This document shows positions 54,088-63,834 of a DNA stretch of 64,000 nt, in pieces. How positions within the stretch are numbered: position 1 is the stretch's first letter; each line of letters opens with the position of its first letter. The translations under genes were made by a program, and so were the position numbers. The DNA is taken from NCBI RefSeq assembly GCF_001274785.1, contig NZ_LHPI01000011.1:1-64000 (forward strand), written 5' to 3'. Source of the stretch: Vibrio hepatarius. Lineage in GTDB: Bacteria; Pseudomonadota; Gammaproteobacteria; Enterobacterales; Vibrionaceae. The notes below the pieces were generated by a model. The model saw nothing but the letters and a program-made list of their open reading frames with translations. It was not told the DNA's origin and made no database searches.

Positions 54088-54756
54088 ATGAAAAAACAAT
54101 TCACTCTAGGCGCACTTTCGCTACTTTTCGCTTCAACTGCTTTTGCGGGTTCTTCTTACGTAACGGGTAACGTACAGCTTCACTCTGATGCAGACAAAAT
54201 GCACGGTTCAGATGTGACTTCAACACTAGAAGCAGGCCACACGTTCGACAACCAAATGGGTGGTTTTACCGTTTATACTGAGTTTGATGGCATTCAACTT
54301 GGTGAGATTGAAGAAGTAAATGGTCAATCTATGCAAGACGAAGTGTATGTAACCGTCGGTGGTGAACAGTCTTTCCAAATTACCGACAATCTATGGGTAG
54401 CAGCGGGTTACCAACACCTATTCCATGAAGGTGAAAGCCTACAGTACCGCCCATTAGTTAAAATTGGCTACAACTTTGACAACGGTCTATCAATCAGCAA
54501 CCGTACTCGTGCACACATCGATGCAACGAGCAATGATGCCGATACAGACTACCGTATGGACAACCGCATTGCTTACACGGTGAATGAAGACCTAGCACTA
54601 AGCTACAACAACGTGTACATGATCGATGCAGAAGTTATGGACCATGAGTTGCGTGCAACTTGGACGCGCAACGGCGTTCAACCATATTTTGAGTTCCGTA
54701 ACCAAGGCGACAACACGAACAACGCATTTGTGTTCGGTGCTTCTTACGGTTTCTAA
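54088..54756 (+). CDS. KdgM-like oligosaccharide porin
   Basis: This 222-residue outer-membrane protein has signal peptide ending STAFA (residue 20) and a small beta-barrel ending in SYGF with terminal Phe. Length and pattern (QYRPLVKIGY near residue 127; QPYFEFRN near the C-terminus) fit the KdgM/NanC family of monomeric 12-strand porins for acidic oligosaccharides. The exact substrate is unknown; no sugar catabolic genes lie beside it. It converges with copG. Confidence 0.7.
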   Translation: MKKQFTLGALSLLFASTAFAGSSYVTGNVQLHSDADKMHGSDVTSTLEAGHTFDNQMGGFTVYTEFDGIQLGEIEEVNGQSMQDEVYVTVGGEQSFQITDNLWVAAGYQHLFHEGESLQYRPLVKIGYNFDNGLSISNRTRAHIDATSNDADTDYRMDNRIAYTVNEDLALSYNNVYMIDAEVMDHELRATWTRNGVQPYFEFRNQGDNTNNAFVFGASYGF

Positions 54757-54781
54757 CCCTTTCTAAAACTGTCCTTGTAAT

Positions 54782-54812
54782 AAAAAGCCCGGCTCATCAC
54801 CGGGCTTTATTT
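54782..54812. terminator. Bidirectional terminator, KdgM-like porin / copG
   Basis: AAAGCCCGG / CCGGGCTTT stem with flanking A-run and TTT between convergent genes. Confidence 0.88.
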
Positions 54813-54839
54813 GATCGTAATGTTCTGTCGTATATAAGG

Positions 54840-55280
54840 TTACTTTCCTTCGTAACGACGGTATTCAAACACTTGGCCTTTATCGTTAAAGGCGTAAACC
54901 GTGTAAGCGTCTTGTTTGTTACCGTATTCCATACCCGGAGAGCCCATTGGCATACCAGGAACCGCCAAGCCTTTCGCGTTGCGTGGTGGGTTTTCTAAGA
55001 ATGCCTTGATGTCTTCTGCTGGGATATGACCTTCAAACACATAGCCATCTATCTCTGCGGTATGACAAGATGCCAACTCCGGTGTGATACCAAGTTTTTG
55101 CTTTATCGGATTCATGTTTTCGTGCAGTTGCTCGGTGACGTCGAATCCTGCGTCTTTCATGTGTTTCGTCCACTCCGTACAACAACCGCAATAAGGCGAT
55201 TTATGATTCAGCACGTCTGTTGCCAGTGCTTGGCCTGATAGCAACATAAATGCTGCGAGTGAGAGAGCTTTAACTTTCAT
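54840..55280 (-). CDS. copG: Periplasmic copper protein CopG (DUF411)
   Basis: This 146-residue protein has a signal peptide ending QALA (about residue 20) and a DUF411 fold. It carries a CxCC site YCGCC (about 31-35), a second Cys in ELASCHTAE, GHIP, and the loop PGMPMGSPGME rich in Met and Gly. DUF411 proteins called CopG bind copper through a Cys bridge and act in copper resistance. It begins eight bases after copA, so both respond to copper through the CueR-type promoter. Confidence 0.9.
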   Translation of the reverse strand: MKVKALSLAAFMLLSGQALATDVLNHKSPYCGCCTEWTKHMKDAGFDVTEQLHENMNPIKQKLGITPELASCHTAEIDGYVFEGHIPAEDIKAFLENPPRNAKGLAVPGMPMGSPGMEYGNKQDAYTVYAFNDKGQVFEYRRYEGK

Positions 55281-55288
55281 AGGAACCT

Positions 55289-57991
55289 CTAGGAACGAAT
55301 GGATGTTTTAAATAATCTTAGTCGGTTTGCATTGCTGACAACAGTAATCGAAGACAATGCCATGGCGGCTCCCGCGACTACGGGGCTAAGAAGAAAACCA
55401 AATGCTGGATAAAGTACACCCGCAGCGACAGGGATACCGAGTGTGTTATACACAAAGGCACCAAATAGGTTTTGCTTCATATTCTTTACGGTGGCTTTCG
55501 ACAATTCGATGGCTTTAACCACGGCAAGTGGTGATGAGTTCAGTAGTGTCATTTGCGCGCTTTCTATCGCAACATCGCTGCCGCTGCCCATTGCAATACC
55601 AATATCGGCCAGCGCAAGGGCAGGGGCATCATTGACACCATCACCAATCATGGCCACTTTCATTCCGTTTTGTTGTAACTGTTTAATATGGCCCGCTTTT
55701 TCATCCGGTAATACCTGAGATATGACCTGCTCAATACCGATTTGTTCAGCGATGGCTTTCGCAACGTGATGGTTGTCACCCGTTAACATCACAGGGGTAA
55801 TATTCAGTGCTTTCAACTCTGCGACAGCTTGTTTAGCGTCTTCTTTCAACGAATCTGCAATCGCAATGATGCCAACAACTTTTTCATCTAAGGCAATCAC
55901 TATTGGGGTTGCCGCGTTTTGCTCACTCTGCTGAGTAGCATCGCGCAGTGGTGCTAAATCCCAACCTTGTTTTTCGGCGTAATTCAAAGAAGTCGCCGAC
56001 AAGGTTTGCGATTGGTACTGGCCAAACACGCCTTTACCACGTTCATTATTAAACTCGTCCACCTCAACTGGAGCTACGTTACGATTATGCGCTTCAGTGA
56101 CGATCGCTTTGGCGAGCGGGTGCTCTGAGTGCTGTTCAATACCCGCAGCAAGCGCAAGCAGTTGCTTGTCATCGTTATCAACCGAGTAAAGTGATTGAAC
56201 TTCCGGCTTGCCGAGCGTTAATGTGCCTGTCTTATCAAACACTACCGTATCGATCTTGCTAGCACTTTGTAAAACATCGGCGTCTTTGATCAGTATGCCC
56301 ATTTCCGCTGCTTTACCGATACCAACCGTCACAGAAAGTGGGGTCGCTAAGCCAAGCGCACAAGGGCAGGCGATAATCAATACTGTTGTTGAAACCACCA
56401 GCATGTAACTGGCTTTCGGGTCTGGACCAACCATAAACCAAACCGCGGCAGCAAGAATAGCAATCGCAACGACCACAGGTACAAATACAGATGAGATCTG
56501 GTCGGCTAACTTGGCAATGGCCGGTTTGCTGCTTTGTGCTTCTCTCACTAAAGAGATGATGCGAGACAGCATGGTGTTGCTACCAATGCCGGTCGCCTTA
56601 ATAATCAAACCGCCATCTTGGTTTAGCGTGCCTGCAGAGACAAAATCTTCTGCTTGTTTATGAACGGGTACGGGTTCACCCGTCAGCATTGACTCATCTA
56701 GGTAAGATTGGCCAGAGACAACTTGTCCATCAACTGGCACTTTCTCACCAGGTTTGATTCTTAACTGCATCCCCAAGGTAATGTCGTTAATTGCAACGGT
56801 GACATCGCCATTCTCGGTCACTTGGGTGGCTTGGTTTGGCTGCAGGTTTATCAAGGCCTGCAGTGAACGCGTTGTTTTTGCTTTCGCTTTTGCTTCTATA
56901 TAGTGACCAAGGGAAATCAAACCAATGATCATTGCGCTGGCTTCGAAGTAAACATGACGCGAGGCTTCAGGGAACCAAGTTGGGAACGCGACGACCAGCA
57001 TTGAGAACAACCAAGCTGCACCCGTGCCGAGCGCAACTAGGGTATCCATGGTGGCGCGCTTGTGAGTCAGCGCTTGCCAAGCGTTGGTAAAGAAGCTTTT
57101 ACCTGCTGTCGCAAGTAGCGCTAAACAGATGAGGCCGATAGCACCCCAGGCCAATTGATCGCTGGTGGAGCGGATCATCATATTGCCGCCCGCCAAGCCC
57201 CAAAGCATCAGTGGACCACCGACGAGTAAACCTGCCCAAGCACTTTTCTTAAAGTAGGCTTGTGTCTTGATTTGTTGCTCCAGTTGTTTGCTTTGTTGCT
57301 GTTGTGGATCGTCAATTACTTCCGCTTGATAACCCGCTTGCTTAACGGATTCCAACAGGGCTTGGATAGTTTGTGAGTCGTCTGATTTTGCGAATACCAA
57401 AGCACTTTGTTCAGCCAAGTTAACCTGTGCACGTTCGACATTGCTATTGCTAAGCAGTGCTTTCTCAACCGAAGCCACACAGCTGGCGCATGTCATGCCA
57501 GATAGCAATAAGTGAATCGCCGCCGCCGAATCCACGGGTTGTTCATTTTGCGCAGCTTGATTAACAGGGCTTTCTTCTACGATTGCTTCAGTTGAAGACT
57601 CTTCTACTTTTTGTTGATAAGCGTGATAGCCACACGCCTCAATAAGCTTGATGACTTCTTCCAGTGAAAGAAGGGTAGACACAGTTAGTTCTGTTTTGGA
57701 TACCTCAAACTGACCCACCAAAGGTTGCTCTTCGAGTTTCGCTTTCACCTTATTAACGCACTTGCCGCAGCTTAGCCCTTCTAAGTAAAGGTGAAATTGA
57801 TTACCTGCGTGATAGCCGAGCGCATTAATCGTCGTTTCTAGATCAGAGAACGGATGATCACTGGTTAAAACGACCTGAGTTGGAGACAGCTCTTTGATCG
57901 TGACGTCGTATTTTGATGTGAGTTCTCTTTCTACTTTCCTTGCACAACCCATGCAATTTAAACCAGAGAGAGGAATATCGAACTGAAACAT
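55289..57991 (-). CDS. copA: Copper-exporting P1B-type ATPase
   Basis: This inner-membrane ATPase pumps Cu(I) from the cytosol. From ATG 57991 it is 900 residues. Three N-terminal metal-binding domains are visible: CMGC (13-16), CGKC (about 76-79) and CASC (about 173-176). Then follow the membrane CPC motif ([13 protein letters not shown]), the phosphorylation site DKTGTLT, HP in EHPLAKAI and [11 protein letters not shown] longer reading of 31 residues crosses the CueR promoter and is rejected. Coupled to copG. Confidence 0.96.
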   Translation of the reverse strand: MFQFDIPLSGLNCMGCARKVERELTSKYDVTIKELSPTQVVLTSDHPFSDLETTINALGYHAGNQFHLYLEGLSCGKCVNKVKAKLEEQPLVGQFEVSKTELTVSTLLSLEEVIKLIEACGYHAYQQKVEESSTEAIVEESPVNQAAQNEQPVDSAAAIHLLLSGMTCASCVASVEKALLSNSNVERAQVNLAEQSALVFAKSDDSQTIQALLESVKQAGYQAEVIDDPQQQQSKQLEQQIKTQAYFKKSAWAGLLVGGPLMLWGLAGGNMMIRSTSDQLAWGAIGLICLALLATAGKSFFTNAWQALTHKRATMDTLVALGTGAAWLFSMLVVAFPTWFPEASRHVYFEASAMIIGLISLGHYIEAKAKAKTTRSLQALINLQPNQATQVTENGDVTVAINDITLGMQLRIKPGEKVPVDGQVVSGQSYLDESMLTGEPVPVHKQAEDFVSAGTLNQDGGLIIKATGIGSNTMLSRIISLVREAQSSKPAIAKLADQISSVFVPVVVAIAILAAAVWFMVGPDPKASYMLVVSTTVLIIACPCALGLATPLSVTVGIGKAAEMGILIKDADVLQSASKIDTVVFDKTGTLTLGKPEVQSLYSVDNDDKQLLALAAGIEQHSEHPLAKAIVTEAHNRNVAPVEVDEFNNERGKGVFGQYQSQTLSATSLNYAEKQGWDLAPLRDATQQSEQNAATPIVIALDEKVVGIIAIADSLKEDAKQAVAELKALNITPVMLTGDNHHVAKAIAEQIGIEQVISQVLPDEKAGHIKQLQQNGMKVAMIGDGVNDAPALALADIGIAMGSGSDVAIESAQMTLLNSSPLAVVKAIELSKATVKNMKQNLFGAFVYNTLGIPVAAGVLYPAFGFLLSPVVAGAAMALSSITVVSNANRLRLFKTSIRS

Positions 57992-58023
57992 ACCTAGCAC
58001 CCTCAAATATTGGATTGTTATTG

Positions 58024-58054
58024 AGAATAAACCTTTCCTCAAGGGTAAGGTCAA
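58024..58054 (-). promoter_or_regulatory. CueR-type promoter of copA-copG
   Basis: On the minus strand: -35 TTGACC (58049-58054), a 19-base spacer and -10 TATTCT (58024-58029). The spacer carries the dyad CCTTACC...GGAAAGG, close to the E. coli copA operator. The overlong spacer is the hallmark of MerR-family activators. Confidence 0.88.
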
Positions 58055-58397
58055 GCCTTTCGGAAATGTTTTTAAAAACGTCAAAATCGCCTTGCTAAGT
58101 GTCTGTTTTGACGGTTTTTTATGCGAGTTATATCAACATTATCTAATCGCAAATCTAAAGTTCCGTAAATTGAAAAAAAATCACCGTGAAGTGCGACGAA
58201 AGTTTGCGGCTTTCTGCTCGCCTGTAAGTGATGAAAAACAAAATTGACGTTTATGTTTAGCAATGGGTGTGTTTTAAGGTGTTGATTTAAATGAATTTGT
58301 ATTGATTTTTGTTTTTTGACTTTGAAGGTGGTCAGAGTTTTTTTTGAGCTAATTCCTAACGCGAAAGAAGTTTGCCAACATTTCCCTTGTCCATGCA

Positions 58398-58438
58398 GGG
58401 TCTTTACGCAAACCGCGCTTTGGTCTGCGTAAAGACCC
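58398..58438 (+). promoter_or_regulatory. Leader hairpin of chiP
   Basis: Perfect 13-base stem GGGTCTTTACGCA (58398-58410) and TGCGTAAAGACCC (58426-58438), with a 15-base loop. It ends 34 bases before the chiP start. No T-run follows, so it is not a terminator. Confidence 0.65.
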
Positions 58439-58472
58439 ATATAAATAAAATTCTAAAATAGGGGTTTTTATT

Positions 58473-59597
58473 ATGTCTCAATTCAAAAAAACAATAATTG
58501 GAGCGGCCATTGCAGCGAGTACCTTGGCCGCAGGTAGCGTGTATGCAGATGGTGCGAACAGTGATGCAGCAAAAGAGTATTTAACCAAAGACTCATTTGC
58601 CTATGAGGTCTACGGTATTATCGCAATGCAAGCTGCATATCGTGACTACGATTCTGGTAGTTCGGCGACAGACGATGAGTTAGGTGGCATGCAGCTAAAT
58701 AACGAATCACGTATTGGTTTCCGTGGTAAAAAACAATTTGCAAACTTTGGCCCGACTTTTATCTGGCAAATTGAAGGTGGCTACGTAGACCCAAGCTTTG
58801 GTGGTGAAGGTGCAGGTCTGGGTGAGCGTGATACGTTCGTCGGTTTTGAAGGTGAATCACTGGGGCAAATCCGATTAGGTCGCGTTCTGACACCAATGTA
58901 CGAACTTGTCGACTGGCCAGCCTCTAACCCTGGTTTAGGTGATGTTTATGACTGGGGTGGCGCTATCGGTGGTGCGAAATATCAAGACCGTCAATCCAAC
59001 ACCATTCGCTGGGACTCTCCTTTATACAGTGATGCATTCTCTATCGACGCTGCCGTCGGTGCGGGTGACAAAGCGGGTCTAGGTGAAGGCGACGACTACT
59101 GGGCGGGTATTGCTGCGCACTACAAACTCGGTCCTATCCAATTTGATTTAGCTTATGAAGGTAACCGAAACATCGTCGCAGAAGCACAAAACTGGGATAA
59201 CGACACTTACCTAGTTGGCCTACAAGGTTGGTTTGAGAACGGCATTTCATTCTTTGCTCAGTACAAATACATGGAAGCGGACGCAGGTAATGGCGTGGAT
59301 GAAAAACAAGACGCGGTTTCTGCTGGCTTGATGTACACCACTGGTGACTGGCAATACAAACTGGGCTACGCGGCGAACTTTGATTTAGAGCGCGATGGCA
59401 AGACAATCGACGATACCGCGGATGACGTGTTGTCAGCGCAAGTGATGTACTTTGTTGACCCATCTGCAGTGCTTTACGTACGTGCGCGCACTCTAGATTT
59501 CGGTGACGGTGCAGAGACATTAGACGATGCAACAAAAACTCGTTGGAAATCTGCTGACTACGATGAGTTCTCTGTCGGCGTAGAGTACTACTTCTAA
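58473..59597 (+). CDS. chiP: Chitoporin (chitooligosaccharide-specific porin)
   Basis: This 374-residue trimeric outer-membrane channel takes up chitooligosaccharides. The signal peptide ends VYA (residue 25). The mature N-terminus DGANSDAAKEYLTKDS corresponds to the N-plug of Vibrio chitoporin, and Trp at mature position 136 (in VYDWGG) is the residue known to bind sugar at the channel mouth. The barrel ends in EYYF with terminal Phe. Leader hairpin upstream; terminator and a DUF2057 gene downstream. Lying between copA and gltX, it is distinct from the paralogue at 36630. Confidence 0.93.
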   Translation: MSQFKKTIIGAAIAASTLAAGSVYADGANSDAAKEYLTKDSFAYEVYGIIAMQAAYRDYDSGSSATDDELGGMQLNNESRIGFRGKKQFANFGPTFIWQIEGGYVDPSFGGEGAGLGERDTFVGFEGESLGQIRLGRVLTPMYELVDWPASNPGLGDVYDWGGAIGGAKYQDRQSNTIRWDSPLYSDAFSIDAAVGAGDKAGLGEGDDYWAGIAAHYKLGPIQFDLAYEGNRNIVAEAQNWDNDTYLVGLQGWFENGISFFAQYKYMEADAGNGVDEKQDAVSAGLMYTTGDWQYKLGYAANFDLERDGKTIDDTADDVLSAQVMYFVDPSAVLYVRARTLDFGDGAETLDDATKTRWKSADYDEFSVGVEYYF

Positions 59598-59607
59598 CTC
59601 TAATCAT

Positions 59608-59630
59608 AAAAAGGGCGGCAACGCCCTTTT
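59608..59630 (+). terminator. Terminator of chiP
   Basis: AAAAAGGGCG / CGCCCTTTT stem with a GCAA loop, 10 bases after the chiP stop. Confidence 0.85.
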
Positions 59631-59717
59631 GAAGCGAGTACTCATTTACATAGGTCACTGAAATACCCGGCCTGTTGTTTCAGTGATCTATCTAAATTGG
59701 TACAAGATGAGAAAACC

Positions 59718-60314
59718 ATGATGAAAAAAACAACGACAGTTTTAGGCCTATGCGCCTTACTTACTTCGCCTGCATTTGCCGCTCAACTGACGCTCCAGCA
59801 AGAACTCGTGCCTCGAGTGTTAAACGGAGAATTTGTCTACCCCGAGCGCATTTCTGCTAATAACAGCATTCAAATTAAAGATGGTCACAACCAACTTACG
59901 GTCACCGTAGGCCAGATCGTATTTGAAGATGGCAAACGCCGTAAGTTTGATTCCCAGCCGCTGATTTTGGAATTTAGCGCCGCGAAAGACGCCGAGCTTA
60001 CGCTGAGCTACAACAAGCTACGCACAATTGAAGAAGCAAAAGCGTTTGAGCGTGACCCAAAAGTGACGCTGCTAGATGAGAGCGGTAATACAATAGAGTT
60101 CAGCATGACACAGCTACGCAAAGGTGGAATGCAAGGTTTTAGGGACTATGAGCGCGAAGTTGCGGACTACAACCTAGCACTTAACAAGCAAGAGACCAAA
60201 GAGAGCATCGCTCAGTCACCGCAAGAAACCCAAAGCCTCAAAGCCTCGTTCAACAACTTAAGCCGTGAAGAGCAACAAGAGTTTATGCAATGGGCAATGC
60301 GTAATTTGAAATAG
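59718..60314 (+). CDS. DUF2057 family exported protein
   Basis: This 198-residue protein has a signal peptide ending SPAFA (about residue 21) without a lipobox, so it is probably periplasmic. It shows the DUF2057 (YccT/CsgI-like) pattern: PRVLNGEFVYPERISANN early and a helical tail ending LSREEQQEFMQWAMRNL. The E. coli relative YccT inhibits curli assembly; no such role can be inferred here. ATG 59718 fits TGAG upstream; 59721 is an alternative. It follows the chitoporin terminator, as the lipoprotein at 37775 follows the other porin. Confidence 0.8.
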   Translation: MMKKTTTVLGLCALLTSPAFAAQLTLQQELVPRVLNGEFVYPERISANNSIQIKDGHNQLTVTVGQIVFEDGKRRKFDSQPLILEFSAAKDAELTLSYNKLRTIEEAKAFERDPKVTLLDESGNTIEFSMTQLRKGGMQGFRDYEREVADYNLALNKQETKESIAQSPQETQSLKASFNNLSREEQQEFMQWAMRNLK

Positions 60315-60406
60315 CCCTATAAGAGGAGCAATGAGTTCAACGGGAAGGCAGTTCATTTATCAGGGCTGTCTTGCGGCTATTTCTGGCGTCAAACCACACG
60401 CAAGGA

Positions 60407-60434
60407 TTGTAACCTTGCTTTACGGTGGTAAAAT
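60407..60434 (+). promoter_or_regulatory. Probable gltX promoter
   Basis: -35 TTGTAA (60407-60412), 16-base spacer, -10 TAAAAT (60429-60434). A dyad GCAAGG / CCTTGC (60400-60418) surrounds the -35 box. A hairpin CAACGAG / CTCGTTG (60460-60477) lies before the ribosome-binding site. Confidence 0.55.
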
Positions 60435-60500
60435 GTCGCCACTTTTATCCTTGATATTACAACGAGCTCACTCGTTGCTCATTACCCCTAAGGAACTCAG

Positions 60501-61928
60501 ATGACGGTTAAAACTCGTTTTGCTCCTAGCCCAACAGGCTATCTTCACGTTGGTGGTGCACGTACAGCACTGTACTCTTGGCTATTTGCTAAAAACCAGG
60601 GCGGTGAATTCGTTCTACGTATTGAAGATACTGACCTAGAGCGTAACTCTCAGGAAGCTGTAGACGCGATCTTGGAAGGCATGCAATGGATGGGACTAGA
60701 GTGGGACGAGGGTCCTTACTTCCAGTCAAAGCGTTTTGACCGTTACAACGAAATGGTTGATAAACTGCTAGCAGAAGACAAAGCGTACAAGTGTTACGCG
60801 TCAAAGGAACTGCTAGAAGAAATCCGCGCAGAGCAAGAAGAGAACAAACAGATCCCACGTTACGATGCTAATCACCCTAAGATTGTTGCGGCAAATGCGG
60901 CGGCAAAAGAGGGCGACCCTTGTGTGATTCGTTTCCGTAACCCGAAAGAAGGCAGTGTTGTCTTTGATGACCAGATCCGTGGTCGTATTGAGATCAGCAA
61001 CCAGCAGCTCGATGATTTGATCATCCGCCGTACCGATGGTGCGCCAACTTACAACTTCGTGGTTGTTGTCGATGACTGGGATATGGGTATCACTCATGTT
61101 GTGCGTGGCGAAGACCATATCAACAACACGCCTCGTCAAATCAACATTTACGAAGCGTTGGGCGCGCCAGTGCCAACATTTGCACATTGTGCGATGATTC
61201 TAGGTGACGATGGCGCGAAACTGTCTAAGCGTCACGGTGCGGTATCGGTAATGCAATACCGTGATGAAGGTTACCTACCAAACGCGCTAAACAACTACCT
61301 AGTTCGTCTAGGCTGGTCCCACGGTGACCAAGAAATCTTCTCTCAAGAAGAGATGATCAACCTGTTCAGCTTGAACGCGATCTCTAAGTCAGCGTCAGCG
61401 TTCAACACTGACAAGCTACTTTGGTTGAACAACCACTACATCAAAACATCTGAGCCTGAATACGTGGCTAAGCACCTGCAATGGCACTTAGATCAGCAAA
61501 AACTGAATGTAGAAAATGGCCCAGCGATTACAGACGTAATCAAGCTGGTTGGTGAGCGTTGCAACACCTTGGTTGAGCTTGCTGAGCAAATCCGTTACTT
61601 CTACGAAGACTTTTCTGAGTTTGAAGCGGGCGCAGCGAAGAAACACCTACGCGGCGTGGCAAAAGAGCCTCTAGAACTTGCGCTAGCGAAAGCGGAAGCT
61701 CTACAAGAGTGGACTACTGACAATATCAAACAAGGCGTAATCGCAGCGGTATGTGAAGAGCTAGAAATTGGTATGGGTAAAATCGGTATGCCATTACGTG
61801 TCGCAGTGACTGGCGGTGGTCAATCTCCATCAGTTGATGCCGTGATGGAGCTGGTGGGCAAAGAACGTGTAGTTGCGCGTATCAAAATGGCTCTAGACTT
61901 TATCGCTGAGCGTGAAGCGAACGCGTAA
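60501..61928 (+). CDS. gltX: Glutamyl-tRNA synthetase
   Basis: This class I synthetase charges tRNA-Glu. It is 475 residues. The HIGH-type motif lies in [16 protein letters not shown] (residues 9-24) and the KMSKS-type motif in [11 protein letters not shown] (about 236-246). TAAGGA precedes the ATG. It has its own promoter and a strong terminator. Confidence 0.98.
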   Translation: MTVKTRFAPSPTGYLHVGGARTALYSWLFAKNQGGEFVLRIEDTDLERNSQEAVDAILEGMQWMGLEWDEGPYFQSKRFDRYNEMVDKLLAEDKAYKCYASKELLEEIRAEQEENKQIPRYDANHPKIVAANAAAKEGDPCVIRFRNPKEGSVVFDDQIRGRIEISNQQLDDLIIRRTDGAPTYNFVVVVDDWDMGITHVVRGEDHINNTPRQINIYEALGAPVPTFAHCAMILGDDGAKLSKRHGAVSVMQYRDEGYLPNALNNYLVRLGWSHGDQEIFSQEEMINLFSLNAISKSASAFNTDKLLWLNNHYIKTSEPEYVAKHLQWHLDQQKLNVENGPAITDVIKLVGERCNTLVELAEQIRYFYEDFSEFEAGAAKKHLRGVAKEPLELALAKAEALQEWTTDNIKQGVIAAVCEELEIGMGKIGMPLRVAVTGGGQSPSVDAVMELVGKERVVARIKMALDFIAEREANA

Positions 61929-61949
61929 GCCTACGACTTATTTTGTTTG

Positions 61950-61980
61950 AAAAACCGCAGCTTATGGCTGCGGTTTTTTT
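61950..61980 (+). terminator. Terminator of gltX
   Basis: AAAAACCGCAG / CTGCGGTTTTTTT stem with a 7-base loop, 21 bases after the stop. Confidence 0.9.
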
Positions 61981-62146
61981 ATATCTCGAGTATCAATAAT
62001 TAAACCTAGTTGCATAATGAACGTGTAAAAACCCTTATAAATTAACAGGATATATACCATTTGGATGAGTGCTTAGGTTGTCCATATCATCGGTTTATTC
62101 GTCTTGAAAGTGAGAATTACGTAAAATCGTAATCAAATAGTTAAAA

Positions 62147-62176
62147 TTGACACAAACCAATTTGTACCGCTTATGA
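62147..62176 (+). promoter_or_regulatory. Probable promoter of the OmpA-family gene
   Basis: Perfect -35 TTGACA (62147-62152) with a weak -10 TTATGA (62171-62176) at 18 bases. The mRNA leader would be about 100 bases. Confidence 0.45.
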
Positions 62177-62220
62177 GATGAAGTTAACATTATGCCTGAT
62201 TCATACTGTAACGCAGTGCG

Positions 62221-62248
62221 ACTTAGAGTGTGGAGTGTATCTCTAAGT
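62221..62248 (+). promoter_or_regulatory. Leader hairpin of the OmpA-family gene
   Basis: ACTTAGAG (62221-62228) and CTCTAAGT (62241-62248) are perfect complements with a 12-base loop. It ends 34 bases before the start. Leader hairpins stabilise ompA mRNA in E. coli. Confidence 0.5.
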
Positions 62249-62282
62249 AGTATCAATGTAAGTGTCAATTAGGAATATAATA

Positions 62283-63260
62283 ATGAAAAAGTTAGCAGCA
62301 GTAATTTCAACTACTCTTATCATGGCATCAGCTTCAGCCAACGCTGAAGTGTACTTAGGTGCTAAAGCGGGGGCGACCTTCCTACACAGCTTGTGTGATT
62401 CTGGTACATCAGGTTCTTGTGATGAAGATTCATGGGCACTGGGCGCTTTTCTAGGCTACGAAATCAACGATACGTTTGCTCTTGAAGCGGGTTTTGATGC
62501 TCTGGGTGACACGACGAGTGGCGATCTTGATGACGAGTCGCTAAAGGCTTACACCATCGCACCTCGTTATACTCAAGAGCTAGCTGATGACTTAGATGTG
62601 TTCGCGAAACTTGGTGGTGCATTTGTCGACTATGCCGATGAAGACGATTGGGCTCTACTAGGCGCAATTGGTTTGTCATACAACCTAACTAAGAACATCG
62701 ATCTCCAAGCTGAATACCAGCACATCAACTACATCGACGTTGACGTTCGTGAGTTTAACGCAAACTCATTCACGCTTGGTTTCCGTACTAAGTTTGGTGG
62801 CAGCGATGAAGATACCGCTGAGCCAGTTCAAGAAGTCATGGTTGAAGAAGCAGTAGAGCAACCAGTTGAAGAGCCAGTAGCAGAACCAGTATCTAAAAAG
62901 TTTGAAAAAATCTCTATTGATTCTGGTAACTTCGAGCTAAACAGTGCAGAGCTAAACCCAGAAGGTCAGCAAGAAGCAGATCGCCTAGCGGTATTGATGA
63001 ACGAGCACCCAGAAGCAAAAGTTGAGCTAGTTGGTTACACTGATTCACTAGGTGCAGCATCATACAACCAAAAGCTATCAGAGAAGCGCGCACAAGCTGT
63101 CGCGGACGCGCTAACTGAACAAGGTGTTGATTCTTCTCGCATCACAGTACGTGGTGAAGGTGAAAACAACCCAATCGCTTCGAACGACACGAAAGAAGGC
63201 CGCGCGAAAAACCGTCGCGTAGAGATCTTGGTTCCTGAGTTCGAATACGAAGTGAAGTAA
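62283..63260 (+). CDS. ompA: OmpA family outer-membrane protein
   Basis: This 325-residue protein has a signal peptide ending ASANA (residue 22), an eight-strand N-terminal barrel (about 23-175), a linker rich in Glu, Pro and Val, and a C-terminal OmpA domain (about 210-320) that binds peptidoglycan. The latter has ELVGYTDSLGAASYNQKLSE and the Arg in GRAKNRRVEI. ATG 62283 follows AGGA; seven extra upstream codons are open but unlikely. It is the main wall anchor of the outer membrane in relatives. Confidence 0.93.
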   Translation: MKKLAAVISTTLIMASASANAEVYLGAKAGATFLHSLCDSGTSGSCDEDSWALGAFLGYEINDTFALEAGFDALGDTTSGDLDDESLKAYTIAPRYTQELADDLDVFAKLGGAFVDYADEDDWALLGAIGLSYNLTKNIDLQAEYQHINYIDVDVREFNANSFTLGFRTKFGGSDEDTAEPVQEVMVEEAVEQPVEEPVAEPVSKKFEKISIDSGNFELNSAELNPEGQQEADRLAVLMNEHPEAKVELVGYTDSLGAASYNQKLSEKRAQAVADALTEQGVDSSRITVRGEGENNPIASNDTKEGRAKNRRVEILVPEFEYEVK

Positions 63261-63280
63261 TTCACTACTCAATCGATACG

Positions 63281-63311
63281 AAAAAGCCTTGGTTAATCCC
63301 AAGGCTTTTTT
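63281..63311. terminator. Bidirectional terminator after the OmpA-family gene
   Basis: AAAAAGCCTTGG / CCAAGGCTTTTT with a 6-base loop between convergent genes. Confidence 0.9.
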
Positions 63312-63327
63312 ATTGCAATCAAAACGG

Positions 63328-63834
63328 TCATTTCAAATCGATACTATTAAGCCTGCCCATAAACTCTAAGATTTCTAAGTTGTCTTTGTTGGCTTCGAGC
63401 AGCGCTTTCTTAGTTTTGGTGTAAGCCGCCAAACGGCCGTGTTTTTTGATTGAACAGACAACGCTTTTGTAAATCAATTTGCCGTTGTCATCGTAATTTC
63501 TCCACGCTGCAATATAGCACTCATCTTTAGCGTCAGGGTTGTCTTTGGTTGGGCGAGGTTTAAAGATGATTTTCGGTTCAACAGAGTGAGGCAGTCGGGT
63601 CATTAAGTACGGGTCTTTTAACAGTCTACGCCAGAATTTGCCCCACATCGCTGAGCCCAATTCATTGCGCAGCTTGATCGCTTTCTTTAAGCCTTTCTTT
63701 TCTCCGATACGCACGTAACCCACAGAGCGATGGAGAACCTTATCGTCTGGAGTATGGATATGTATCTTAAACGCAGTCTTCGCTTTGGAGATAAATCGAT
63801 GACCCGTATTTGTCGTCAAGTTACTCTTTTTCAT
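63328..63834 (-). CDS. Unnamed protein with two AP2-like half domains
   Basis: This 168-residue basic protein is not named in any family I can fix. Two segments resemble AP2/integrase-type DNA-binding folds: about 22-62 (strand pair, then GYVRIGEKKGLKKAIKLRNE) and about 105-155 (YIAAWRNYDDNGKLIYKSVV, then KKHGRLAAYTKTKKALLEAN). Both show a strand with D/K, a KSV/RSV strand and a Lys/Ala-rich helix. A nucleic-acid-binding role is inferred from this pattern and the high Lys/Arg content. It stands alone near the window edge, with no recombinase or phage gene visible. Confidence 0.65.
   Translation of the reverse strand: MKKSNLTTNTGHRFISKAKTAFKIHIHTPDDKVLHRSVGYVRIGEKKGLKKAIKLRNELGSAMWGKFWRRLLKDPYLMTRLPHSVEPKIIFKPRPTKDNPDAKDECYIAAWRNYDDNGKLIYKSVVCSIKKHGRLAAYTKTKKALLEANKDNLEILEFMGRLNSIDLK

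Larger units (their letters stand above)
57992..58472. other. Divergent regulatory region copA / chiP
   Basis: This 481-base region contains the CueR promoter, an inverted repeat CGTCAAAA / TTTTGACG (58079-58113) with TTTTTT after it, and the chiP leader hairpin. A minus-strand ORF here was rejected. The chiP promoter itself is not clear to me. Confidence 0.5.
61929..62282. other. Intergenic region gltX / OmpA-family gene
   Basis: This 354-base region holds the gltX terminator, a promoter with TTGACA (62147-62152), and a leader hairpin at 62221-62248. No ORF or RNA gene was seen. Confidence 0.55.

Noticed and set aside
58079..58120. Terminator-like hairpin CGTCAAAA / TTTTGACG with TTTTTT
   Set aside because: It lies between divergent promoters where no transcript should end. 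Kept only as a note in the regulatory-region entry.
58081..58440. Minus-strand ORF of 119 codons between copA and chiP
   Set aside because: It covers the chiP leader hairpin and the copA upstream region, has no ribosome-binding site and no protein-like composition.
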